From positions 102,533-166,532 of IMG/VR virus record IMGVR_UViG_3300025168_000033: a stretch of 64,000 nt of DNA. The stretch is one strand, 5' to 3'. The position numbers were made by a program, and so were the translations under genes. The stretch comes from a virus. Shown in pieces: positions 10,612 through 21,258 of the stretch. How positions within the stretch are numbered: position 1 is the first letter of the stretch; each line of letters opens with the position of its first letter. Below the pieces are notes generated by a model. It saw only the letters and a program-made list of their open reading frames with translations. It was not told the origin of the DNA and made no database searches.

Positions 10612-12633
10612 TTATTTTATTACATCAATATGAAATAAATATTTAATATCGTTTGCGCAAATTACATCAAAAACTGGTTTAGTTGAGATGATATTTATAT
10701 TATCTATCACACCAATTGTCTTGCCGTATTTACCTAGATTAAATTTATTTGCAGCATCCGTAAATAATACAATTCGCTTTCCATTTAAATTTATATCATT
10801 TTCAAAAGATATTCTTAAAGTTTGACCTTGAGACCAGCTAGTACTTAAGTCAGAAATATTAATTATTAGATCTGTAGTTAACGTTCCTGTAGCACTTGTA
10901 TTTTTAAAATAATTAGAAAACTTACCAAGTGTTATAATATTGTTTCTTTCAGCATAATTACTGTCGTTGATATCAAAAACACCATTATCAAGTCCGTAAC
11001 TTAAAAATCCTGTAGATGTTGAAATTTCAGGAAATGAAGAATACGTTTGATTTTTATTAATAATTTTTGCTTTATTTGGAACCGATCTATCGATTGAAAT
11101 ACCATCACCAAAATCAAGTACATTAGAATCAATTGTTAATGTTAAAGGAAGTTGACCGCCAATAATTTGATTTATTTTATCTGAATTATTTCCAATTAAA
11201 TCTAGTATTGAAGTATTATCTTCTAGCGCAATACTGGCATTATTAATTTTACTTTCTAATGCAGCAATTTCACTTGTTAAGGTTTTTATATTGTCTTGAG
11301 TATAAATTAATTTTTCTAGATTATCTAATCTAGACATTAAACTAATAGTATCTAGCTTTTGAGTTAGAAACATATCAGTTGTTTCCTGTAATCTTGTCGA
11401 TGCATCAACAAAAATATCCATTGAGAATGTATTGTAATCATTGATAACAGTAGTAATTCCTACATTATCCGTTGATGTATCAAATTTAACATTCAATTTT
11501 AATCCATATGAATTACCATTTAATTTAGTAACTGGATTAGGTTTAAATTTAGCAAAGCTTTTTAATGCACCAATACCTCCAGCAGAATTCTTATAATCGT
11601 CAAGAACCAATATCCCGTAAACATTGGTTGCACTTTTAGATGGATTTGATGCACTATATACATCATAATATAAAAGAACTGCATTGAATTCAAAATCACT
11701 TGCAGCATCGGAAGAATTTAATTCTGAAATAGAATTTAAATTTGGATTAGATGCAATGGGGGTATAATTCTGTGGATCAAAATCTAATACAACACCAGCC
11801 ATATCAGATTTAAGTACTGGTTTACTATTTGCTGTTACTCCTGTATTTGTAACTAATCCAAATGTTGTACCAGTAGAATAACTATTGTCTCCATCATCAT
11901 CATAATATGCGGTAAGTGATAATCCAGCAGGATGAGTTCCACTTCTATCGTTTATATCTTCCTGTGATGTATTAATAAATTTTATATTTGCCTTATAATT
12001 ATCGTCGGCAAATTCCTTGAATAGTACTAATGGTGTATTACCATGACCTGTTGGAATATTTATATATAGTTCTGTATATGTATGTCCTCCTCTAGAAACA
12101 GTATTTATAATATCTAAATCACCGATATATTTGACAACACTATCATAGCGTTGAGTTCCTATATTGGTTTGTGTTTCTTCTTTAAATCGATTATTAACTG
12201 TAGCTTCTGTAGGAAATGCAGAAGTTTGAAATCTCATAGCACCTAATTCAATAAGCCACTTCCAAAAAATTCTTTCAGATGCTGTGGCAAATTCACTATC
12301 ATCATATTCAATACCTGTACTGTTCTTGCTATTTAAAACAAGATCTTCAATATTAAGTGCATAGTTCTGTAAAGATTTAGCAAAATTTACATTATGATCT
12401 ATAGATAATTCAGAAATAGCACCTGAAGCTGCCATACCAGCGGCTTCCCAAACAACATTATTTTGTTTATTTGTAGGAGTTTCTACATCTGGAATATCCA
12501 GACATACAAATTTAGAAAACACAAATCTTGCATCATCATCAGTAAAAGTTTTAGAAATATCCGATGCCGCAGAGCTAAACGTATAGAACGTTCCACCTTG
12601 AACTTGCAACGGCTTTATGAGTGGAGTAGCCAT
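10612..12633 (-). CDS. virion structural protein, probable baseplate component
   Basis: A 673-aa protein beginning MATPLIKPLQVQGGTFYTFSS. Residues 60-190 are mixed helix/strand (WEAAGMAASGAISELSIDHN; ERIFWKWLIELGAMRFQT). A predicted coiled coil lies around 415-465 (LTQKLDTISLMSRLDNLEKL and following), and the rest is beta-rich. It sits between a short beta-repeat protein and the 1210-aa protein in the baseplate cluster. A coiled coil between globular parts suggests an oligomeric rod or pin, but the precise role is not recognised. Confidence 0.66.
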   Translation of the reverse strand: MATPLIKPLQVQGGTFYTFSSAASDISKTFTDDDARFVFSKFVCLDIPDVETPTNKQNNVVWEAAGMAASGAISELSIDHNVNFAKSLQNYALNIEDLVLNSKNSTGIEYDDSEFATASERIFWKWLIELGAMRFQTSAFPTEATVNNRFKEETQTNIGTQRYDSVVKYIGDLDIINTVSRGGHTYTELYINIPTGHGNTPLVLFKEFADDNYKANIKFINTSQEDINDRSGTHPAGLSLTAYYDDDGDNSYSTGTTFGLVTNTGVTANSKPVLKSDMAGVVLDFDPQNYTPIASNPNLNSISELNSSDAASDFEFNAVLLYYDVYSASNPSKSATNVYGILVLDDYKNSAGGIGALKSFAKFKPNPVTKLNGNSYGLKLNVKFDTSTDNVGITTVINDYNTFSMDIFVDASTRLQETTDMFLTQKLDTISLMSRLDNLEKLIYTQDNIKTLTSEIAALESKINNASIALEDNTSILDLIGNNSDKINQIIGGQLPLTLTIDSNVLDFGDGISIDRSVPNKAKIINKNQTYSSFPEISTSTGFLSYGLDNGVFDINDSNYAERNNIITLGKFSNYFKNTSATGTLTTDLIINISDLSTSWSQGQTLRISFENDINLNGKRIVLFTDAANKFNLGKYGKTIGVIDNINIISTKPVFDVICANDIKYLFHIDVIK

Positions 12634-12651
12634 TTAGTAAGTTTTTAATTT

Positions 12652-13167
12652 TTATGCACTTGTAACTTGTTCCCAAGCTGAACCATTCCAAAATTGTAGT
12701 TTTCCGCCAGTAATCATAAGTGGATTAGATCCTGCTACCGGAGCAGTAAGCGTAGCAGTTGCCCCAATTGGAATTCCAATTGCTGATGCACCAACAGTTA
12801 AAATCGGTGTAGTTTGAACTAAAGAATATATTAAATCTGCATCCTGAATACTTATTTTACCAGCACTTATATCTACATCACCTGAAGTTACAGTTAAATT
12901 ACCTGAGTCTAATTCAAAATTGCCAGAATTAATTTTTATAGTACCATTTTGAACTGTAATTCCTGAAGTAGTAACAATAATACCGTTAGTCTTAACAATA
13001 TTACCAGATGTTCCATAAATTGAATTATCAAATTCTCCGGTACTTGTATCAAATGCATCCAACACATCATTGACAGATTCTTTAATAGTATTAATATTGT
13101 CATTGATAGTTATTCTTGATGCTGAAACTGAATCAGTTCCCAAGATGTCTTTTGTTGTAATAGCCAT
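12652..13167 (-). CDS. small beta-repeat virion protein
   Basis: A 171-aa protein with a short helical N-terminus (TKDILGTDSVSASRITINDN) and then a run of short beta repeats around residues 55-115. In these, N/D-S-G turns recur every 7-9 residues (SGNIVKTNG, SGITVQNGT, SGNFELDSG, SGDVDISAG). This suggests a triple-stranded or solenoid beta shaft. The C-terminus (GGKLQFWNGSAWEQVTSA) resembles the ends of many fibre-associated phage proteins. It lies between two baseplate genes with gaps of 3 and 18 nt. Probable short fibre or baseplate pin; inference. Confidence 0.65.
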   Translation of the reverse strand: MAITTKDILGTDSVSASRITINDNINTIKESVNDVLDAFDTSTGEFDNSIYGTSGNIVKTNGIIVTTSGITVQNGTIKINSGNFELDSGNLTVTSGDVDISAGKISIQDADLIYSLVQTTPILTVGASAIGIPIGATATLTAPVAGSNPLMITGGKLQFWNGSAWEQVTSA

Positions 13168-13170
13168 TTT

Positions 13171-16100
13171 TTAAATTATTTTTATGAATTCATTCTTAAT
13201 TATGTTACTTTTGTTACCATTAGTATCTTCTAGTTCCAATGAAAAGGTATAACTTCCTTTTTGATTGAATAAATAAGATAGGTATTCATTTCTGTAATAT
13301 ATATCTACCCATTGATTATCGTTTTCCTTTGTGATTTTCCATACTGGTTTGACTCCTCCTGGCACAGAAGAATTATCATAAGTAAAATTACCTCGTACAA
13401 GATTCTTTAATGTATCAGAATATTTTATACTTCTTAATGTGTCGTAAGTAGGATTTGTGGTAATATTTCTACCATAAGACGTTCCTATCATTGTCGATCC
13501 ATATTGAATATTGACAGTATCATATGAATTAAATCCTTTATCTGTAGCTATTATTTTATTAAACGCATTACCAGCTAATGTCATACCAGTAGCACCAGTA
13601 CCTAAATGTGTACCACCAGTATATCCAGTAATAACAGTATAATCAAACTTAGATATTTCAGGACCAGTAGATAAATTTAGTTCATCGGCTAATATTGAAA
13701 GATCAGTTACCGTAGAACCTACAGTAAAAACCGTACCGTTATTAATACTAAATGTGGATCCGACTGGAGCTGTATAAATTTCAAATCCTGTCGGAATGTC
13801 TCCGAGTGTTTGTACATTTGCGTGATACGGACTTGAATCACCTGTTATATCAGTATATGTTATTTCTATTCTATTTGGAACTTCAATATTTTTTGAAATG
13901 GCCTTTATAGACGGAACAAAATTATGTGAATGTACTCCAGTTCCAAATGCATTATCATATTTAAAATCATAATGAAATATAAATATATCAAATAAATTTA
14001 CGGTATCATCTCCAACAGGACCAATTAAATTTGTATTGATTGCAGATGCACCTACATTTTCATTTAATTGTTTTACTGCATTTTTAAATTTATCGTATGG
14101 ATCTGTTCCAAGATTATCAAATGTGAATGCGCTTTTCTTTCCAAGAACTGGATGAGTTAATGTAATAGTAGGCGTTGTCGAAGTTATAGTATCAATTGAA
14201 AATTGAACTAAAGTTGGATCGCAATAATCCCAGTATAATGCTGATGTATCATCCCAAGTTGATTGTTCTCCTAGATTATTCCAGAAATAAGGTGTAATAT
14301 CAATTCTAGGATCTGTAGGAATCTCATTAAATTGTCTTTGAGCAAATTCTATTTTATCAAGAAATTCATAAGTCATTTCCGCCATATCAAGCTCCTCATT
14401 AGGATGAACAGGAATATTCCAGCTAGAATTGTAATCGTTCCAACTAAGCATATTAGATAGCTTGTTATCGTTAATGGCTTTTGTTTTTCTTGGTTCTCTC
14501 GTATCATCCCATGTATATTTAGGTTTTATAGATTCATGCCAAGCAATAAAGTTTGGCTTTTTAGCTTCAACTTCAACAAAATTATCTGTTTTAAGATATG
14601 TTATTCCATTAAATAAATCTCTCATTCGCATTTCTAATCTATACTTTCCAGTATATGGAAGTACAAGTGGATATTTATCTAGCAGATCTATTGATTGATA
14701 TCCAGTATCATGAACCCATCCGCTTGCACCAACTGTATTGGATTCTGTACAGGTAACAACCCATTGCATTTCATAGAAATTCATTCTTTCTACATTATAC
14801 CATTGATATTGAGCAGATGAAGGGGTGGTAGCATAAATACCGGTTGGAAATCCTGCTGCGGGTACCGGTGTATAAGTTGATCCAGCACTCACAGTAAGAC
14901 TTGAAAACGAAGTTGTAAAAGGTCCATATAAAGGCAATCCAAAATTATCGGAGCCTGATGTTATTTCAGTTTCATCTAAAGAATTCCAAGTAAGAGTCAT
15001 TTCATCCCAAGGGATAGTTAATGAATTATTGTCTAGTACTATTGGATATCCTACAGGAATTCCTTCAGCATCACTTAATTCATTTACTGGAATTTGAGCT
15101 CCAGTAAAATATCCAATAAAGCAATCAGCATAATCACTTATTGCCGATGCACCCATAAATAATTCAGTTTCAACTATAGTAGATGGCGTTCCTGAACTAG
15201 TGCCCTGAGTAATATCAAAAACATAATTAAATGTAGTCGGATATTGTTCAACTACTCGCATTACACCATTAGCAGTAGCACCAAAAGGATAAACTTTAAA
15301 ATTAATAAATGGATAATTTGGTGATGCATTCCAAGCATCAACTAATCCTAATAATGTTTCTGCATCATTTTCAGAAAACTGAGTAGTATATTCTATTGAG
15401 TTATTTGTTGTTGTATCTCTAATTACAAATTTGTCACCTTCATCCGCATTAGCAATAGTAAAATTATAAATATGTAAAGAATGAGTTCCACCAATACTAA
15501 GATCTGGTGCTATAGGGCAACCTAAATGATTAAGCGGTCTTAAATCTTCAATATATCCAAAATCTGAAGGAAGTACCTTAACATCAGGCCTAATATTTAA
15601 ATCGATTTTATCTATTCTTGTTTGATCGACCCAGCTATTAATATCATATTTAGTAAAGTAAATTGCTTCACCAATAATATCAACAATACGGGCATTCATT
15701 GGAAGAAAATGAGTCTTCAATTTTTGCTTTAATGCAAATAACTTGATTAATACTTCTTCTAGGCTAAATTCATTTGATTCTATTACTGTTGGTAATCCAT
15801 CGTCATCATATTTACCATCCCATTCTGTAATATTATAGAACAATCCAAATTTAGAAGTCTTCTTATAAAATTTATTTGGTATGAATTTTTCACTGACATT
15901 TGGATCGCCATCATTAGAAAAAATATCTACAATATCTGTATGTCTATATTTTCCAAAATTTACAGATTCAATTTCAATATTCTTCCAGTATTCTTTTAGC
16001 TTAACATTGTCATATCCAAAATATTTTACAATATTAATTAATGCCTTGTAGCTACCTAAATACGGAAATATATTTTCAAATTCTAATAAAAGTTCTTTTC

Positions 16101-16776
16101 TTTTTGTATTTAATTTTTGATTGTCTGGAATATCTTCATTAATGTCAGTAGATTGAAATATTTTGAAATCTCTAGCATTAATGTTCCAGCCAAAATTATC
16201 AAGCATTACTGCTAATCTTTTATCTTCTTCAATACCTTCACCATAGAATGTTATTTTTGCAAATACTTCATTAGTATGTGAATCCTTAAGCTGAAGTACA
16301 TTTTCATATGCAATATCCTGTTTAGGACAAAATCCAATATTTAATGCTATCACATTATCTGTAATATTAGATGTAATTTTCATTCCAGTTGCACCAGTAG
16401 TTTCTATAGTTTCGGTAGAATCTATATCAAATGTAACTTCCTGTGAAGTTGATTTTGTTAGTAAAATATTTTCGGCAGTTGCATCAAAAGAATATAAAAA
16501 TAATTCTGGAGTTTTATCATCGACCCAAGATACATTTACTGCAGATGTAGCACCAGCACCATTAAAAATATGTGGTAATCCAAATGTCGTAGTTGCTGCT
16601 CCAGCAGAAGCTTTAAATTCTTCAGAAATAAATATTTGATAACTTTCAATTAAGTCTGTAGATACTTTTGGAATATGAACTCTACCTGTTAGTAGCCCTA
16701 AATCTGAATCATAATCTAGATTCAGATTGTCTCCACTTTTATTGTAGAAATTAAGAAATTTATATTTAGTAGCCAT
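13171..16776 (-). CDS. large baseplate wedge-type protein (gp7-like position)
   Basis: A 1201-aa protein two genes downstream of the gp6-like gene, where T4-type phages keep their largest wedge protein. Around residues 225-270 is a helical block with FPYLGSYKALINIVKYFGYD and KLKEYWKNIE, a pattern I associate with big baseplate proteins. Later blocks are beta-rich, including an Ig-like stretch near residue 650 (MQWVVTCTESNTVGASGWVH) and a C-terminal strand ending FSLELEDTNGNKSNIIKNEF. The gp7-like call rests on order, size and general character, not on a motif. Confidence 0.68.
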   Translation of the reverse strand: MATKYKFLNFYNKSGDNLNLDYDSDLGLLTGRVHIPKVSTDLIESYQIFISEEFKASAGAATTTFGLPHIFNGAGATSAVNVSWVDDKTPELFLYSFDATAENILLTKSTSQEVTFDIDSTETIETTGATGMKITSNITDNVIALNIGFCPKQDIAYENVLQLKDSHTNEVFAKITFYGEGIEEDKRLAVMLDNFGWNINARDFKIFQSTDINEDIPDNQKLNTKRKELLLEFENIFPYLGSYKALINIVKYFGYDNVKLKEYWKNIEIESVNFGKYRHTDIVDIFSNDGDPNVSEKFIPNKFYKKTSKFGLFYNITEWDGKYDDDGLPTVIESNEFSLEEVLIKLFALKQKLKTHFLPMNARIVDIIGEAIYFTKYDINSWVDQTRIDKIDLNIRPDVKVLPSDFGYIEDLRPLNHLGCPIAPDLSIGGTHSLHIYNFTIANADEGDKFVIRDTTTNNSIEYTTQFSENDAETLLGLVDAWNASPNYPFINFKVYPFGATANGVMRVVEQYPTTFNYVFDITQGTSSGTPSTIVETELFMGASAISDYADCFIGYFTGAQIPVNELSDAEGIPVGYPIVLDNNSLTIPWDEMTLTWNSLDETEITSGSDNFGLPLYGPFTTSFSSLTVSAGSTYTPVPAAGFPTGIYATTPSSAQYQWYNVERMNFYEMQWVVTCTESNTVGASGWVHDTGYQSIDLLDKYPLVLPYTGKYRLEMRMRDLFNGITYLKTDNFVEVEAKKPNFIAWHESIKPKYTWDDTREPRKTKAINDNKLSNMLSWNDYNSSWNIPVHPNEELDMAEMTYEFLDKIEFAQRQFNEIPTDPRIDITPYFWNNLGEQSTWDDTSALYWDYCDPTLVQFSIDTITSTTPTITLTHPVLGKKSAFTFDNLGTDPYDKFKNAVKQLNENVGASAINTNLIGPVGDDTVNLFDIFIFHYDFKYDNAFGTGVHSHNFVPSIKAISKNIEVPNRIEITYTDITGDSSPYHANVQTLGDIPTGFEIYTAPVGSTFSINNGTVFTVGSTVTDLSILADELNLSTGPEISKFDYTVITGYTGGTHLGTGATGMTLAGNAFNKIIATDKGFNSYDTVNIQYGSTMIGTSYGRNITTNPTYDTLRSIKYSDTLKNLVRGNFTYDNSSVPGGVKPVWKITKENDNQWVDIYYRNEYLSYLFNQKGSYTFSLELEDTNGNKSNIIKNEFIKII

Positions 16777-16785
16777 CTAATGTAT

Positions 16786-17028
16786 TTATTTAACGTCTTT
16801 TTGATCCTGTTTTATAGTATAATTTACGAATGTTTTTATTCTTTTAACTGATTCAATAGCTTCAAATAGAATATCATTAATATATCCTAAAAATCCTTCC
16901 GCAATTGGATTTCCTGCAAAAAATCTAGGAGATAAAGAATTCTTCATTAAAGATTTACTATAATCATATCCAGTTTTATTCTTATCAGATCCAAATGACC
17001 AGGTCTCATCGTATAATTTCTTTGCCAT
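16786..17028 (-). CDS. small protein in baseplate operon
   Basis: An 80-aa protein, MAKKLYDETWSFGSDKNKTG and onward. It is basic and mostly helical in the second half (AEGFLGYINDILFEAIESVKRIKTF), with no TM segment or Cys. It lies 2 nt downstream of the gp6-like gene and 9 nt upstream of the 1201-aa wedge-type gene, so it is almost certainly co-expressed with the wedge. It may be a small wedge component or assembly factor; no homologue is recognised. Confidence 0.6.
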   Translation of the reverse strand: MAKKLYDETWSFGSDKNKTGYDYSKSLMKNSLSPRFFAGNPIAEGFLGYINDILFEAIESVKRIKTFVNYTIKQDQKDVK

Positions 17029-17030
17029 AA

Positions 17031-18809
17031 TTAAAATGATTTTTTTACATCAGCTTTACGCTGTCTTGTAATTTGTGAATTGATATCTTCAATAATCACA
17101 TCCTTGATTATTACATTCAATGAGCTAAATTCTGCATCACTAGCAGTATCTTCAAAATAAACACTATTTCTATCTGACCAACCACCACGTATAATTGGAA
17201 ATTCATTTTCACCAATGATTATATCATTAAATTCATCAAGTCCTAAAGACGGATCTTCACCTTTAGCTACCGGTATTTTTTCAACTATTTCCTCTTTAAT
17301 TGAAGTCAATCTATTTACTTTAAATGATTTCTTCCAGTAGTATCCATTTGCAATTGCCTCTTCATTTTCTTGGGATACAAATTTAACATTAACAGAATCA
17401 ACACCAGAAACTCCTTCAAGTATTTCAATAATATCTGACTTTGGAATTTTATCTCGCCTTTTAACATTAACAAAATATTCACCGAGCCTTGCAACAATAT
17501 CCGCCTTTAATACCGATTCATCCGCAGTATCAAATATTCTTAAATAAATATTAAGCAAATATCTTTTAACTATTGGATCCTGTATTTTAACTTCTGTAGT
17601 TACAATTTGTCTTCCACTTTTTTGAAGAACTTTTTTAAGCGCAGATTTTTCATCAGCATCAATATAAAAGTTATCTACGTTTGTAGAAAAATATTCTGAA
17701 CTTGCATCAAGTTTCTTTTTAATATTAGGAATCAAGAACAAATAAATAATATTGTCATCATCAAGATATTCATCATCAAATGTAGTATAAGCATCTATAA
17801 ATGAAAAGGAATCATACCGTGATAAAAAGTGAATATAATTACGCGGGTGTGCGAGAACTAATGACCTAGAATTTGATCCAGCTATAAGCCTTGTTAAATC
17901 TAAATCTTCACCGTCAGATCCGAGCAAGAATTTTTCTTCAACCGACACAAACATTACTTCATTTAAATCGATTTCTTCACCTAAAATTCCAGTTGCATCA
18001 TCCAAAAATTCCCATTCAATTGTAGTTGCCTTTGAACTTATAATTCCAATAGCACCAGCTGAAATAATATATTCAATTTTTATAGTAGCACCAGAAGGAG
18101 GAATAGTCCCGTAATCTTCATTGCCAAAATAAACATCAATTCCAGCAGTAATAGAAGTTTTTACAATTACCGCTTTATCACCTTTATTCATATCATATAA
18201 TGATTCTACAATATCATATTTTTCACCATTAACATAAACAAAAACATGTTCATTTTCAATTTCACCATTCCCACGAATAAAAACATTAAATGATTGTAAT
18301 TCATCACCAGTACTAATTCTATTTTGACTTTCTAATTTTCCTTGAATAGCCTTTAAAGATAATTTTTGTGATGAATTTTTATCCCATCTAATTCTCTCAG
18401 AATCTAACATAATCAAATATTCCTGACCATTTGTTTTGTTATTTATTGATGTGAAATTATTAATAAAGAAAAAGTTTGATTCTATATCCGAACTTGCCCC
18501 TGGTTTTAATTTAAGTCCTAGCATTCCTTGAGCAGAAATAGCTCTTGTCGGATTATGACCACTTAATCTAGCCATCCCATAAATAGAATCAGCTTTACTA
18601 GCTTTAAAAATATTTAATTCTGTTATAGAATCTTCAATATATAAAAGAATTAAATCTACATATTCACTTAATACTTGAAGTATTTGTCCATATGCAGACG
18701 AAGGCGAAAATACTTCACCTGTTTGTCTATATTTATTTACTAAATATTGTAAAGATTGATTTTTTAATTCACTAACCTTTACTTTTGCTTTATCTAAAAA
18801 TCCAGCCAT
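17031..18809 (-). CDS. baseplate wedge protein, gp6 / baseplate J-like
   Basis: A 592-aa protein. The N-terminus (about 20-110) has FSPSSAYGQILQVLSEYVDL, then helical EDSITELNIFKASKADSIYG and ARLSGHNPTRAISAQG, which are characteristic of the gp6/baseplate-J family. Members of this family form the ring that clamps the wedge around the hub. The C-terminal part (LPKSDIIEILEGVSGVDSVN-type segment near residue 450) also matches the family layout. It directly follows the gp25-like gene with 8 nt between, the order seen in many contractile tails. The T4 protein is of similar length. Confidence 0.85.
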   Translation of the reverse strand: MAGFLDKAKVKVSELKNQSLQYLVNKYRQTGEVFSPSSAYGQILQVLSEYVDLILLYIEDSITELNIFKASKADSIYGMARLSGHNPTRAISAQGMLGLKLKPGASSDIESNFFFINNFTSINNKTNGQEYLIMLDSERIRWDKNSSQKLSLKAIQGKLESQNRISTGDELQSFNVFIRGNGEIENEHVFVYVNGEKYDIVESLYDMNKGDKAVIVKTSITAGIDVYFGNEDYGTIPPSGATIKIEYIISAGAIGIISSKATTIEWEFLDDATGILGEEIDLNEVMFVSVEEKFLLGSDGEDLDLTRLIAGSNSRSLVLAHPRNYIHFLSRYDSFSFIDAYTTFDDEYLDDDNIIYLFLIPNIKKKLDASSEYFSTNVDNFYIDADEKSALKKVLQKSGRQIVTTEVKIQDPIVKRYLLNIYLRIFDTADESVLKADIVARLGEYFVNVKRRDKIPKSDIIEILEGVSGVDSVNVKFVSQENEEAIANGYYWKKSFKVNRLTSIKEEIVEKIPVAKGEDPSLGLDEFNDIIIGENEFPIIRGGWSDRNSVYFEDTASDAEFSSLNVIIKDVIIEDINSQITRQRKADVKKSF

Positions 18810-18817
18810 CTCTTTAA

Positions 18818-19180
18818 TTATTTTATTGCTAGTCCAAGTAGTTTAGCACCGTTTATTGCTATATCTATTACAGCAATATCTTGAAAATTTATTTCTTCTA
18901 CTGTTGCATATATTTCAACATCATAGTTAACTCTATATGAACAATATTTATTTATTTGTCGCATTGCCTCGGCTTCTAATTCAGGGCCAGTCTTACCAAA
19001 ACTCCATAAATAAGTATCTAAAGAAGCTCCATAATCCGGATCACCCATAACCGATCCTTTTGGTGTAAGAAGAACCATTTCAATTTGTTGTAGAAATAAA
19101 TCTAGCTCTTCTGAAATTTCTGCTCGACCTTCTTCATAAGTAGGATCCGTTGAATTACGTAAGTAAATATCTACAGCCAT
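18818..19180 (-). CDS. gp25-like baseplate wedge protein (GPW/gp25 family)
   Basis: A 120-aa protein with the family signature at residues 28-60: FLQQIEMVLLTPKGSVMGDP followed by DYGASLDTYLW. These small proteins form the inner wedge of contractile tails and are homologous to TssE of type VI secretion. The C-terminus is the usual alternating strand-helix segment. TATAAATA lies only a few bases before the ATG, which is too close to act as an ordinary promoter. The neighbour downstream is the gp6-like gene, its normal partner. This is one of the safest identifications in the window. Confidence 0.93.
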   Translation of the reverse strand: MAVDIYLRNSTDPTYEEGRAEISEELDLFLQQIEMVLLTPKGSVMGDPDYGASLDTYLWSFGKTGPELEAEAMRQINKYCSYRVNYDVEIYATVEEINFQDIAVIDIAINGAKLLGLAIK

Positions 19181-19193
19181 TTTTATTTATATT

Positions 19194-19943
19194 TTATTTA
19201 CCGCCAGTCATTACAAACCAGTCCATTCCTTCATCATTTTTCAATTCTTCTTCAAGCTTTTCCAGTTCTTCAGAACCTTCTTCTTTATATGAATCAAAAT
19301 TAATTGTAATTCCACCAGGCAATTTGAAATCAAATGCACCTAACATTCTAGCTAATTGAGTTTTACTCTTAGCTACACAATATCTATAGAATATTTCATC
19401 ATCCATCAAAAATTCTAAAGGAACTTTATTATAAACCTGAAGTACCATGTCTGTCTGTGGTGTTTCACCTAAAATTACAAGGTCTCTAGTAAGTCTGCTA
19501 AAATTATAAGAAATTGGATGATACAAAATATGTCTGCTCAAATCTATAAATGATTCTTGCATTACATATTCCATTAATGCTTCAGTTGAATTTGAAATAT
19601 CACTTACATCTTTAAATAATGCCTTTTCTAATGAAAAATCTGCCATATTACTAAATGGTGATGCAGATCCTCCGCCTTGGCCATTAGTTTGTGAAATTGA
19701 ATTTACTGAATAAATACAACTCGGTAATGTAATAGTCCTGTATTTTGTAAAATTGGAATCGCTAAGCTGTGATTTTTTTATAATATAATATCGTTCTTCA
19801 ACGGCTTCTTCATATTTCTTGTAGATCCATTTTTCCGCATATTTTAATATTCTTTCAATCTCGGTTTTTGGCACATTAAATGGAAGAGAACATCCAACTG
19901 TAATCTCATCCTGTATTTCTTTTATAAATTCATCTTTAAGCAT
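19194..19943 (-). CDS. virion-associated protein of unknown function, upstream of gp25
   Basis: A 249-aa, mainly helical protein. It starts MLKDEFIKEIQDEITVGCSL and has a charged helix YAEKWIYKKYEEAVEERYYI near residues 35-55. A late segment reads RYCVAKSKTQLARMLGAFDF, followed by a Glu-rich tail (residues 218-240). It lies 13 nt upstream of the gp25 gene and 1 nt downstream of the 437-aa gene, in the tail operon. Size and helical character would suit a neck or tail-completion protein, but I do not recognise the family. Confidence 0.6.
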   Translation of the reverse strand: MLKDEFIKEIQDEITVGCSLPFNVPKTEIERILKYAEKWIYKKYEEAVEERYYIIKKSQLSDSNFTKYRTITLPSCIYSVNSISQTNGQGGGSASPFSNMADFSLEKALFKDVSDISNSTEALMEYVMQESFIDLSRHILYHPISYNFSRLTRDLVILGETPQTDMVLQVYNKVPLEFLMDDEIFYRYCVAKSKTQLARMLGAFDFKLPGGITINFDSYKEEGSEELEKLEEELKNDEGMDWFVMTGGK

Positions 19944-19944
19944 A

Positions 19945-21258
19945 TTAGTATACTTTTAATTTTGTTGGTTTTATCTTTGTATATTCAACAACTTTTACAT
20001 TGCTTTTAAGTGAAGCACTATCGCTAATATTTCCTTCTCTAAAAATACCGCCATTCATAGTTCCATTGAATATTGTTTCCTTACCGTTAACATAACAATC
20101 AAAAATATCTACAGTGGAATTGCAATATGAATTTTTAAGTTTTGAATTTTTAATTTCTGTATTTGCATAAATATTGTTTACTTCTATATTAGAATTAATT
20201 ACAGTACATTTATATAAATTACATTTATTTAATACTGAATCATAAATTTCTGAATCAACAACTTCAATATCTCTTAGATTTAATGATTTAAATTTTGCAT
20301 CCTTGATTTGCATCCTAGATAAAAATGTATCATAATTAATAGAGCCTGTTTTTAAATTGCTATTAACTAATATACAAAAAATTTTATCTTTAATTTTTGG
20401 CCAATGAGTTTTTAATACCTGCTCATTATCATTAAGATCGACTGTTAATTTTAATTCTGGAAATTCCTTTTTGAATTTCATCGGTGATTCATAACCTATT
20501 AAAACATCACGTAAATCATCAAGAATTAATTCTAATTTAATTCTATTTTTTTCAGTATATTCATTAGAATTTAAAGTTGATGCTAAACTTATCATATAAT
20601 AGTCTACACAATCTAATGCCTCATTTATTTTCTTTTCATATTTTTCACCACCAATATAGTTAAATCCTATTTGATTAGTCAATATGCCAGTATAATCAAT
20701 TCCGTACAAATTACTATTAGGAAGTTTATATCTAGTAGAATCTATAGTTTTTATATTATCAACAATTTTATTTACAGGTACAATATGATACATCGAACGC
20801 ACAAATGGAGAGTCCTTCTGTAGTTCAAATTTTGACCATATAAGACTCTCATCAAAATTCAATATGTACCTTAATCTATCTATATTTGATACATCAGGGA
20901 TCAACTGTGAACCTTCTGCAACACTTAATTTGACTCTAAGAAATGTTTTAGGATCTGTATAACCAAATTCACGTATTTTTTCAAATACTTTAATAATTGT
21001 TAATCTAGCAGTTTGATAATCTAGATTGCCTGTTATTAATTGTACGTATGGATTTAAAAATGCATTATTGAATTTCAATTTATATGTGTAATCATCACAT
21101 ATTATATTGTCTTCGTTATCTTTAATTATTTCTTTGTTAAGATGATCCTTTAGAATTTGTACTGTTTTATCAACGCCATAATAAGAAAAGAATTCAAATT
21201 TTAATTGAATTTCAAACTGATTATAAACTTTGCTATATTTTACAGGATCAAATGACAT
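19945..21258 (-). CDS. protein of unknown function with C-terminal beta-solenoid-like repeats
   Basis: A 437-aa protein. The N-terminal ~290 residues are alpha/beta with no motif I can name. From about residue 315 to 415 short strands repeat every 5-10 residues with N/S/C turns (NLRDIEVVDSEIYDSVLNKC, TVINSNIEVNNIYANTEIKN). This looks like a pentapeptide-type or right-handed beta solenoid. It stands between the ATP-grasp/retropepsin gene and the tail genes. A partner enzyme for the ATP-grasp (for example an amidoligase) or a structural protein are both possible; neither is shown. Confidence 0.55.
   Translation of the reverse strand: MSFDPVKYSKVYNQFEIQLKFEFFSYYGVDKTVQILKDHLNKEIIKDNEDNIICDDYTYKLKFNNAFLNPYVQLITGNLDYQTARLTIIKVFEKIREFGYTDPKTFLRVKLSVAEGSQLIPDVSNIDRLRYILNFDESLIWSKFELQKDSPFVRSMYHIVPVNKIVDNIKTIDSTRYKLPNSNLYGIDYTGILTNQIGFNYIGGEKYEKKINEALDCVDYYMISLASTLNSNEYTEKNRIKLELILDDLRDVLIGYESPMKFKKEFPELKLTVDLNDNEQVLKTHWPKIKDKIFCILVNSNLKTGSINYDTFLSRMQIKDAKFKSLNLRDIEVVDSEIYDSVLNKCNLYKCTVINSNIEVNNIYANTEIKNSKLKNSYCNSTVDIFDCYVNGKETIFNGTMNGGIFREGNISDSASLKSNVKVVEYTKIKPTKLKVY

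Noticed and set aside
19184-19191. TATAAATA as a late promoter for the gp25-like gene
   Set aside because: It ends only a few bases before the ATG, so any transcript would be leaderless; the A-rich stretch is better read as the usual start-site context.
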